NCBI GenBank assembly: GCA_021741355.1
Contig: JAIOXZ010000013.1
Coordinates: forward strand, 36,556-100,555
Length of the DNA stretch: 64,000 nucleotides
Source of the DNA: Caulobacter sp.
Lineage (GTDB): Bacteria; Pseudomonadota; Alphaproteobacteria; Caulobacterales; Caulobacteraceae
Reading direction: 5' to 3'
Position numbers and translations under genes: made by a program
Notes under the pieces: model-generated
Seen by the model: only the letters and a program-made list of their open reading frames with translations
Database searches by the model: none
Told to the model about the DNA's origin: nothing
Shown here: positions 25,386 to 32,348 of the stretch, in pieces
Layout: each line of letters begins with the position of its first letter
Position numbering within the stretch: position 1 is the stretch's first letter

Positions 25386-27734
25386 ATGGCCGGCGCAAAG
25401 ACCGGAAAGCGAAAGACCAGCCGCAAGGCGCCGGCTTCGGCGGCCGCCCGCTGGTTCTTCGACAACTCCCTGGACATGTTCGCCGTCGTCAATCGCGACG
25501 GCGTCTTCACCGACATCAACGACGCCTGGGAGCGGATCGCCGGCTGGCGGCGCGAGGACCTGGTCGGCAAGACCATCTTCGAGTTCCTGCACGAAGATTG
25601 CTACGAAGAGGCGCGCGACTCCCGCCGGCGCATGAAGCGCGACGGCCACACGGTCAACCAGCTGAAGATCCGTCGCAAGTCAGGCGAGTGGATGTGGATC
25701 CAGGGGCGGTCGCGTCTCGACCCGAACGGCGACATGGTCGGTACGCTGCACGACATCACCGAAACCGTCCATCAGCGCGCGGAGCTTGAGGCGGCGCGCC
25801 GCACCAGTTCGATGCTGTCCGAGGCCGCCGGCATCGGAACCTGGAGCTACGAGCCGCGCGGCGACCGGATCGAGTGGTCCGACGACATCCTCGCCCTTTG
25901 CGGTTGGGCGGCCGAAGACATCGACACGACGGCCAAGTTCCATGCCGTTGTCGCGCCGGAGGATCTGCCGGCGGTCGATGCAGTCTTTACCCGTGGCGTA
26001 ACGACCGGCGAAGGCGCCACGCTTGAGCATCGCCTGGTGACCGCCGACGGCCGCTGGCTGACCATGCGGGCGACGTTCCGCACCGAGCCGCGCGGCAGGG
26101 TGTTCGCCCTGAAAGGCATATCGCAGGACGTCAGTGCGCTGGCCGAGGCCCGCGACGCAGCCCGTGAGGGCGAGCGGCGCGTCCAGACTCTGATGGAACA
26201 GGCGCGGATGGATGCCTGGCGCCAGGAACTGGCCCTCGGGGCCGCCGACGCCGGGGCCTTCGAGATCGATCATCGCGCCGGCGCCTTCTGGGCCAGCGAA
26301 GCGTTCTTCCGGCTGGTTGGGCGCCGGATGACCTACCAGGAGATCGCCCAGCCCGTCTGGCCGTTCGTCCATCCCGACGACAAGGCTCTGGTGCAGGACA
26401 CCAACCGGCGCTGGGCCAGCGGGGCCGAAAACGTCTCGATGGAGTTCCGTATTCTGCTGCCCGACGGCCAGGAACGCTGGGTGCGGACCTTCTACCGGCT
26501 CGACCGGCCGACCCGGAAGGGCGTCGGGCTGGTGCTCGATATCGACGCCCGCAAGCGTCAGGAGCTGGATCTGGTCGAGGCGCAGCGGGCCGCCGAGGCC
26601 GCCGCCGAGGCAAAGGCGAGCTTCCTGGCCAATATGAGCCATGAGATCCGCACGCCGATGAACGGCGTGCTCGGCGTCCTGCATCTGCTCAAGAGCGAGT
26701 CCATCAGCGACTCCGGGCAGCGCCTGCTCGACGAGGCGCTCAGCTGCGGCGAGATGCTCTCCACCCTGCTCGATGACGTCATCGACTTCGAGCGGATCGA
26801 GGCGGGCCGCCTTGAGCTGAACGACGAGCCCGTCGACGCCGGGGAACTGGCCCGCAGCGTCTTCCGGCTGCTCGAACCCCAGGCCCAGGCCAAGGGTCTG
26901 ACCCTGGCGCTCGAGGGCGCCGAGGGTCTGGGATGGGTGCGGACAGACCCGGTGCGGCTGCGCCAGTGCCTGTTCAACCTGATGGGCAACGCGGTGAAGT
27001 TCACCCTGACGGGCGGGGTCACCCTCAGCTGTGAGCGCCCCGCCGACGGGCGGCTGGCCTTCACCGTGCGGGACACCGGCATCGGTATTCCGCTGGAAGC
27101 CCAGGACCGGCTGTTCGAAAGATTCCACCAGGCCGACGCCTCGACCACCCGCCGGTTTGGCGGGTCGGGCCTCGGCCTGACCATCACCCGCAAGCTTGCC
27201 GAGATGATGGGCGGAGCGGTCTCGTTCGAGTCGCGGCCCGGCGTCGGCTCGACCTTCCGGATGGAGATCGCCGCCGCCGACGCCGTCGCCACCGCGTCGG
27301 CGCCGGTGCTCGACGGCGCGCCGCTGGACGGCCTGCGCGTGCTGGTCGTCGAGGACAACGCCACCAACCGGATGATCGCCGTCAAGCTGCTGGAAAGTCT
27401 GGGCGCCTCGGCCCAGACCGCCGTTGACGGCGCCTCCGGTGTCGCGGCGGCCGGCGTGGGCGCCTTCGACCTGATCCTGATGGACATCCAGATGCCCGAT
27501 ATGGACGGGCTTGAGGCCTGCCGCCGGATCCGCAGCCAGGGCGGTCCCTGCGCCGAAGCGCCGATCATCGCCCTGACCGCCAACGTCCTGGCCCATCAGC
27601 GCGACACTTACCTCGCCGCCGGTATGGACGGGGTGGTCGGCAAGCCCATCTCGCCCGCCGCCCTGCTGGCGGAGATTTCCCGTCTTGCCGGGAGCCCGGC
27701 CCTGCCGGGCGCCGACCTGTCCGCCGTCGCCTGA
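25386..27734 (+). CDS. Hybrid sensor histidine kinase with three PAS domains and a receiver
   Basis: 782 aa, no signal peptide or TM helix, so cytoplasmic. PAS domains lie at about 15-130, 137-255 and 275-395; the first contains WFFDNSLDMFAVVNRDG. The H-box SFLANMSHEIRTPMNG puts the phosphorylated His at 419. The ATPase domain has N, G1 and G2 boxes (NLMGNAVKFT, VRDTGIGI, GGSGLGLTI). The C-terminal receiver has VLVVEDNATN, phospho-acceptor Asp700 in LILMDIQMPD and the conserved Lys in VVGKPIS. The output is unknown: no dedicated regulator gene is adjacent. It could act through phosphotransfer. Confidence 0.95.
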   Translation: MAGAKTGKRKTSRKAPASAAARWFFDNSLDMFAVVNRDGVFTDINDAWERIAGWRREDLVGKTIFEFLHEDCYEEARDSRRRMKRDGHTVNQLKIRRKSGEWMWIQGRSRLDPNGDMVGTLHDITETVHQRAELEAARRTSSMLSEAAGIGTWSYEPRGDRIEWSDDILALCGWAAEDIDTTAKFHAVVAPEDLPAVDAVFTRGVTTGEGATLEHRLVTADGRWLTMRATFRTEPRGRVFALKGISQDVSALAEARDAAREGERRVQTLMEQARMDAWRQELALGAADAGAFEIDHRAGAFWASEAFFRLVGRRMTYQEIAQPVWPFVHPDDKALVQDTNRRWASGAENVSMEFRILLPDGQERWVRTFYRLDRPTRKGVGLVLDIDARKRQELDLVEAQRAAEAAAEAKASFLANMSHEIRTPMNGVLGVLHLLKSESISDSGQRLLDEALSCGEMLSTLLDDVIDFERIEAGRLELNDEPVDAGELARSVFRLLEPQAQAKGLTLALEGAEGLGWVRTDPVRLRQCLFNLMGNAVKFTLTGGVTLSCERPADGRLAFTVRDTGIGIPLEAQDRLFERFHQADASTTRRFGGSGLGLTITRKLAEMMGGAVSFESRPGVGSTFRMEIAAADAVATASAPVLDGAPLDGLRVLVVEDNATNRMIAVKLLESLGASAQTAVDGASGVAAAGVGAFDLILMDIQMPDMDGLEACRRIRSQGGPCAEAPIIALTANVLAHQRDTYLAAGMDGVVGKPISPAALLAEISRLAGSPALPGADLSAVA

Positions 27735-27791
27735 CGTCTTCCCCGCGCCGCCTGGCGTGCTAGACCTGCGCCGTCATCTGGGGAGGACGGC

Positions 27792-29444
27792 ATGACCGAT
27801 ACAGCGACGGGCCAAGACAAGCCCACATCGATGCGCACCGTGGTTCTGGCCTCGTCGGCCGGCACGGCGTTCGAGTGGTATGACTTCTTCGTCTTCGGCA
27901 CCCTGGCCACGGTCATCGGCAAGAACTTCTTCGCTGAGCTCGGCGACACCGCCGGGACCCTGGCGGCGCTGGGCCTGTTCGGCGCCGGGTTCTTCTTCCG
28001 GCCGCTGGGCGCGCTGATCTTCGGCCGCATCGGCGACAAGGCCGGCCGCAAGGGCGCGTTCCTGATCACCGTCATCCTGATGGGCGCGGCGACCTTCGCC
28101 ATCGGCCTGCTGCCGACCTACGCACAGGCCGGATGGGTCGCGCCCCTGCTGCTGATCCTGATGCGGATCATCCAGGGCACGGCGCTCGGCGGCGAGTATG
28201 GCGGCGCGGCGATCTATGTCGCCGAACACGCCCCGGACAACCAGCGCGGCGCCATGACCGGCTGGATCCAGACCTCGGCGGCGTTCGGACTGCTGGGCGC
28301 CCTGCTGGTGATCCTCGCGGCCCGCACGATCCTCGGCGAGGACGCGTTCGTCGCCTGGGGCTGGCGGATCCCGTTCCTCGTCTCGGTCGGCCTGCTGGGG
28401 GTGTCGATCTGGATGCGCCTGAAGCTGTCCGAAAGCCCCTCGTTCAAGAAGCTCAAGGACGCCGGCGAGGAGTCAAAGCACCCCTTCCGTGAAGCCTTCG
28501 GTCAGTGGAAGAACCTCAAGCTGGTGCTGCTGGCGCTGGTGGCCCTGATGTTCGCCCAGGGGGCGGTCTGGTACACGACCTTCTTCTATCTGCCGGTGTT
28601 CCTCGAACGGTTCCTCAAGGTCGAACCAAAGACGGTCAACATGCTGGTGATGACCGCTACCGCCGTCAGCGCACCCCTGTACGTCTTCTTCGGCTGGCTG
28701 TCGGACAAGGTCGGCCGCAAGTGGGTGCTGTGGTTCGGCATGACCCTGGCGCTGGTCGCCTTCTTCCCGGCCTTCCACCAGATGGCGAGGTTCGCCAACC
28801 CGGCGCTGGCCGAGGCCGAGCAGCGGATGCCGGTGACGGTGATCGCCGATCCTGCCGCCTGCAATCTGCAGTTCGATCCGGTCGGCAAGGCGGTGTTCAC
28901 CTCGTCCTGCGACATCGCCAAGAGCGCCCTGGCGAACGCCGGGGTCTCCTATGTCAACAAGGCGGGCCCGGCCGGCGCGGTGGCGCGGGTCGAGGTCGGC
29001 TCGGCCCAGGTGCCGTCCATCGAAGGCGGCGCGCTCGACAAGGCCGCGCTGAAGGCCGCCAAGACCGACTTCGAGACCCGGCTGAAGTCGGCGCTGGCCG
29101 CAGCGGACTACCCGGCGAAGGCCGATCCTGCCCGGATGAACCTCGCCGGCGTGTTCGCCGTGCTGATGATCTTCGTGATCGGGGCGACGGCCCTCTATGG
29201 GCCGCAGGCGTCAGCCCTGGTCGAACTGTTCCCGACCCGGGTTCGCTACACGGCCCTGTCGCTGCCCTACCATGTGGGCACCGGCTGGGTCGGCGGGTTC
29301 GTCCCGTTCACCGCCTTCGCCATCGTGACGGCGACCGGGGATATCTACGCCGGGCTCTGGTACCCGTTCGTCTTCACCCTGATCAGTGTGGTGGCGACGC
29401 TGTTCCTCTGGCCGGAGACACGGGGAAGGTCGCTGGACGACTGA
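27792..29444 (+). CDS. MHS-family major facilitator transporter with a large insert
   Basis: 550 aa, about 100 more than typical MHS (metabolite:H+ symporter) proteins. It opens VLASSAGTAFEWYDFFVFGTLA and shows the family motif FGRIGDKAGRKGAFL. About 12 TM helices are expected. Between two late helices, residues ~335-450 form a soluble insert with two cysteines (AACNLQF, SSCDIAK), a VNKAGPAGAVARVEVGSAQ strand and a Lys/Ala helix. The loop position suggests an extracytoplasmic domain. Related proteins carry organic acids, osmolytes or shikimate; the substrate here is unknown. No operon partner. Confidence 0.9.
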   Translation: MTDTATGQDKPTSMRTVVLASSAGTAFEWYDFFVFGTLATVIGKNFFAELGDTAGTLAALGLFGAGFFFRPLGALIFGRIGDKAGRKGAFLITVILMGAATFAIGLLPTYAQAGWVAPLLLILMRIIQGTALGGEYGGAAIYVAEHAPDNQRGAMTGWIQTSAAFGLLGALLVILAARTILGEDAFVAWGWRIPFLVSVGLLGVSIWMRLKLSESPSFKKLKDAGEESKHPFREAFGQWKNLKLVLLALVALMFAQGAVWYTTFFYLPVFLERFLKVEPKTVNMLVMTATAVSAPLYVFFGWLSDKVGRKWVLWFGMTLALVAFFPAFHQMARFANPALAEAEQRMPVTVIADPAACNLQFDPVGKAVFTSSCDIAKSALANAGVSYVNKAGPAGAVARVEVGSAQVPSIEGGALDKAALKAAKTDFETRLKSALAAADYPAKADPARMNLAGVFAVLMIFVIGATALYGPQASALVELFPTRVRYTALSLPYHVGTGWVGGFVPFTAFAIVTATGDIYAGLWYPFVFTLISVVATLFLWPETRGRSLDD

Positions 29445-29451
29445 TTGGCGG

Positions 29452-30144
29452 TCAGCCGCGCCCGCCCGGTCGTTCCACGGCGCGACCCAGCGCGTTCGAG
29501 GCGATCACCGCCAGGACGGCGATAATCGTCGCCACGACGCACAGCGTCAGGGCGCGGCTCTCGCCGCCGGGCTGCTGGACCGCCTGATAGATGGCCGTGG
29601 GCAGGGTCAGGGTCTCGCCGGGAATGGCGGCGGCGAAGGTGATCGTCGCGCCGAACTCGCCGAGCGCCTTGGCGAAGCCGAGCACCGCCCCGGCGATCAG
29701 GCCGGGCCCGGCCAGCGGAAGGGTGATCCGCAACAGTCGTATCAGGGGTCTGGCTCCCAGGGTCATGGCGACCTCATCGACTTCCGGATCGATCGCCTCG
29801 ATGGCGAGGCGGATGGGGCGGACCATCAGCGGAAAGGCCATCACAGCGGCGGCCAGCGCCGCGCCGGTCCAGTCGAAGGCGAACACGATCCCGATCTTTG
29901 CCAGAAACGCGCCCAGCGGGCCGTTGCGACCGAGCAGGATCAGCAACGCATAGCCCGTCGCCACGGGCGGCAGGACCAGCGGCAGATGAACCAGCGCGTC
30001 CAGCAGCGAGCGGCCCGGGAACCGCCCGCGCGCCAGCAGCAATGCGACACCGAACGCAACGGGCATGGAGAACAGCATCGCCGCCGCCGCCACCTTCAGG
30101 GACAGGGCGACCGCGGCCAGATCGTCGGGCGTCAGGGGGCTCAC
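29452..30144 (-). CDS. modB: Molybdate ABC transporter permease
   Basis: 230 aa from a GTG at 30144 that overlaps the upstream gene stop. Inner-membrane channel of molybdate uptake. About five or six TM helices; LPLVLPPVATGYALLILLGR and the ATPase-coupling loop EVAMTLGARPLIRLLRITLPLAGPG (EAA-type) are typical of ModB, as is AKALGEFGATITFAAAIPGE. No modA or modC is next to it, which is odd; they must be elsewhere if the system works. Distinguished from CysT/CysW sulfate permeases by the ModB-like segments. Fits the many molybdenum genes in this window. Confidence 0.9.
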   Translation of the reverse strand: MSPLTPDDLAAVALSLKVAAAAMLFSMPVAFGVALLLARGRFPGRSLLDALVHLPLVLPPVATGYALLILLGRNGPLGAFLAKIGIVFAFDWTGAALAAAVMAFPLMVRPIRLAIEAIDPEVDEVAMTLGARPLIRLLRITLPLAGPGLIAGAVLGFAKALGEFGATITFAAAIPGETLTLPTAIYQAVQQPGGESRALTLCVVATIIAVLAVIASNALGRAVERPGGRG

Positions 30145-31034
30145 CCGGCCGGCGCGGCGAGCAGGACCTCGACCGCCACTCCGGCCTCGGCCAGCGCCCT
30201 GATCTCGCGCGGATCGATCGGGCCCGTGACCAGCCGCACGACCTGCCGGCCGGCGCGGGCCAGCGCGATCAGATGTTCGGCGCCGGCGTCGCCCAGGGTC
30301 AGGCGGCCGGCGTCGCGACGGGCCATGGCGAGGATCGCCGGCTCCACGCCGTCCGGAACGACAAGGCAATCAGCTTCGGACAGGACCCGCGCCGCGCGCA
30401 CGGTCAGCAGGTCAGACGGACCCTTGCCGGCGACGAACCGGACCAGGCCGCGCGGCTGGACGCCCCGGACCAGCGCCTCCTTCAGCAGGGCCGAAGCCCG
30501 TTCCATGTCGCCGTCCAGCGCCGCCTGCGACGTCGGGCTGGAGAGAATTTCCCGCAGGAAGGCGCGCCGCGCCGTCGGGTCGGGCAGGGCCTCGCGCACC
30601 TCGCCCTGATGCTGGCGCAGCAAGGCGGCGACGCGGCCCGAACCTTCCGGAATGCGGGTCTCGATTGCGTTGCGGATCAGCGCCGCGAGCATCGGCGCGC
30701 CGCCGCCGGTGCCGACCGCCGCCACGACCTCGCCCCGGTCGATCAGGGCCGGGGTGAAGAAATCCGACAACTCCGGCCGGTCGACCACATTGACCAGGGC
30801 CCGCGCCGCTCGCGCCGCGCCGGCCGCCGCCTGCACGAACAGGTCGTCGCCGGCGATAAAGGCGAGGATCGCGCCGGAATAGGCGCCCGCGAGGAAGGCG
30901 CTGGGTCCCTCCAGGCGCACGATCACGGCCGGCGAGCCCTCGAACAGCCGCGCTTTCGCCTCGGCGGCCTCGCCGACGCCGGCGATGACCACCTTGCGGC
31001 CCGTCAGGGGGAAGAAGGCGGGGAAAGCGTCCAC
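30141..31034 (-). CDS. Siroheme-synthase-like protein with truncated methylase domain
   Basis: 297 aa. The first ~150 residues are a CysG/Met8-type precorrin-2 dehydrogenase/ferrochelatase domain: FFPLTGRKVVIAGVGEAAEAKA, LVNVVDRPELSDFFTPALIDRG and VAAVGTGGGAPMLAALIRNAIE. From about 205, VAGKGPSDLLTVRAARVLSEADC and PAILAMARRDA match the start of the SAM uroporphyrinogen methyltransferase domain. It stops after ~95 residues, with VRLVTGPID where a full enzyme has the VRLKGGDP loop, so the methylase half is incomplete. Coupled to modB by a 4-base overlap. Siroheme synthesis is likely, with methylation by another protein. Confidence 0.85.
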   Translation of the reverse strand: MDAFPAFFPLTGRKVVIAGVGEAAEAKARLFEGSPAVIVRLEGPSAFLAGAYSGAILAFIAGDDLFVQAAAGAARAARALVNVVDRPELSDFFTPALIDRGEVVAAVGTGGGAPMLAALIRNAIETRIPEGSGRVAALLRQHQGEVREALPDPTARRAFLREILSSPTSQAALDGDMERASALLKEALVRGVQPRGLVRFVAGKGPSDLLTVRAARVLSEADCLVVPDGVEPAILAMARRDAGRLTLGDAGAEHLIALARAGRQVVRLVTGPIDPREIRALAEAGVAVEVLLAAPAG

Positions 31035-31043
31035 GCGCTTCGC

Positions 31044-31355
31044 TCAGCCCGCTTTGCAGTTGGCGTACGGCCCGCCGGGGAAGCCGGACAAAAGGGCGCC
31101 GTCGCCCTTGCCCCAGATCTCGTAGTCGCCCGCGGCGTAGCGGGCGCCGGAGGCCGAGCGCGCCGCGGGCAGGCTTTTCGTCATGCCGCCGGCCGACACC
31201 CGGACCTTGTCGCCCGGCTGGTTCCAGGCCGCCGTGAATCCCTTGCCGCCGTTGCACCGATAGTGGATCGCGCCGCTGTCCGTGCCCGGCGACGGCGCGG
31301 TGGCGCAGCCGGCGAGGGTCAGGCCCAGAAGGACGACGAGGGGCAGGCGGCGCAT
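31044..31355 (-). CDS. MliC-like lysozyme-inhibitor lipoprotein
   Basis: 103 aa with the lipoprotein signal VVLLGLTLAGC. The mature part has IHYRCNGGKGFTAAWNQPGD, then LPAARSASGARYAAGDYEIWGKGDGALLSG and a final Cys (YANCKAG). This follows the MliC/PliC pattern (YxC...SGxRYxx...WxKGdxA), where the SGxxY loop inserts into the active site of c-type lysozymes. It sits 9 bases upstream of the siroheme gene on the same strand, so it may be co-transcribed. Activity is inferred from pattern only. Confidence 0.82.
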   Translation of the reverse strand: MRRLPLVVLLGLTLAGCATAPSPGTDSGAIHYRCNGGKGFTAAWNQPGDKVRVSAGGMTKSLPAARSASGARYAAGDYEIWGKGDGALLSGFPGGPYANCKAG

Positions 31356-31364
31356 GCGGCGGTC

Positions 31365-31715
31365 CTAGTTCAGGCTCTTCAGATAAACGATGATCGCCGC
31401 GCGCGCCTGCGGTTGCGCCACACGCGCGAACATCCGGGTGCCGGGGGCGAAAGTCGATGGGGCGGCCAGGTAGGCGTCGAGGCTGGCGTCGGTCCAGGTT
31501 CCCCCCTTGGCCTTCAGCCCGGAGGAGAATGCGAAGCCAGGCGCTGCAGCGATCTTGCGACCGGCGATTCCCTTGAGGCTCGGGCCGGCAGGGCTGCTGA
31601 CGCCTGTGACGGTGTGACACGTCTTGCATTGGGCGTTGTAGAGCGCCTGGCCGTCCTGGGCGGCTGCGGGGAGGCCGGTCGCCAGGGCGAGGGCGGTGGC
31701 GAGGACGAGACGCAT
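31365..31715 (-). CDS. Small periplasmic c-type cytochrome
   Basis: 116 aa from the ATG at 31715. Signal peptide MRLVLATALALATGLPAAAQ, then the heme site CKTCH about 20 residues into the mature chain. The likely distal ligand Met is in GTRMFARVAQ, and the fold ends with IIVYLKSLN, a class I (c2/c550-like) pattern. It is divergent from the iorA-type gene across ~150 bases, and such molybdo-hydroxylases often pass electrons to a cytochrome c. So a partnership is plausible, but not shown. Confidence 0.9.
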   Translation of the reverse strand: MRLVLATALALATGLPAAAQDGQALYNAQCKTCHTVTGVSSPAGPSLKGIAGRKIAAAPGFAFSSGLKAKGGTWTDASLDAYLAAPSTFAPGTRMFARVAQPQARAAIIVYLKSLN

Positions 31716-31783
31716 GATCTTGCTCCGGCTGGGGTTTTCAAGCCTAGCGCAGCCCGGCGAAAAATTCACTGGCGCGCTGCGGC

Positions 31784-31798
31784 CTTAACAGCGTTAAG
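31784..31798. promoter_or_regulatory. Perfect inverted repeat, candidate operator
   Basis: CTTAAC-AGC-GTTAAG is an exact 6-3-6 palindrome in the divergent gap between the cytochrome c and iorA-type genes, 69 bases from one start and 68 from the other. That central placement suits a shared operator. The TTAA half-sites are 5 bases apart, not the 7 of a CtrA box. Confidence 0.4.
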
Positions 31799-31866
31799 AT
31801 AGAGCCGGCCGTGGGACTTGCCAGACCTGCGGTGAGAACAGAACGCAGACTGGGGAACGTTCACAG

Positions 31867-32337
31867 ATGGCCACCACCTTCGACATCAACGGCAAGTCAG
31901 TCAGCATCAAGGCGGCGGACGACACGCCCCTGCTGTGGGTTCTTCGCGACGAACTCGGTCTGACCGGCACGAAATACGGCTGCGGCATCGCCCAGTGCGG
32001 GGCCTGCACGGTCCACATCGACGGCCAGCCGGCGCGGTCCTGCCAGACACCCGTCAGCGCCGTCGCCGGCCTGAAGGTCACGACCATCGAGGGCCTCGGC
32101 GGCCACCATCCGGTGCAGCAGGCCTGGGTCGCGGCGGACGTGCCACAGTGCGGCTACTGCCAGTCGGGCCAGATCATGAGCGCCGCGGCGCTGCTCACCG
32201 AGAAGAAGCGCCCGACCGACGCCGACATCGACGCCGCGATGAGCGGCAACATCTGTCGCTGCGGCGCCTACCAGCGCATCCGCTCGGCGATCAAGGACGC
32301 GGCAGGCATCGCCGCCGCCCTGCCGGCCAAGGCGTGA
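31867..32337 (+). CDS. iorA: Isoquinoline 1-oxidoreductase-type [2Fe-2S] subunit
   Basis: 156 aa. Small electron-transfer subunit of xanthine-oxidase-family hydroxylases. The plant-ferredoxin-type cluster motif is [15 protein letters not shown]...SC; the second cluster uses CGYCQSGQ and [11 protein letters not shown]. No signal peptide is visible; the complex may be exported with its Tat-bearing partner. It is followed 11 bases later by the large subunit. The two-subunit layout without a FAD subunit is characteristic of the IorAB and aldehyde/alcohol dehydrogenase group. The true substrate is unknown. Confidence 0.9.
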   Translation: MATTFDINGKSVSIKAADDTPLLWVLRDELGLTGTKYGCGIAQCGACTVHIDGQPARSCQTPVSAVAGLKVTTIEGLGGHHPVQQAWVAADVPQCGYCQSGQIMSAAALLTEKKRPTDADIDAAMSGNICRCGAYQRIRSAIKDAAGIAAALPAKA

Positions 32338-32348
32338 GGGACGCAACG

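Noticed and set aside
31784..31798. CtrA box in the cytochrome c / iorA gap
   Set aside because: TTAA half-sites are 5 bases apart rather than 7, so it was kept only as a generic palindrome.
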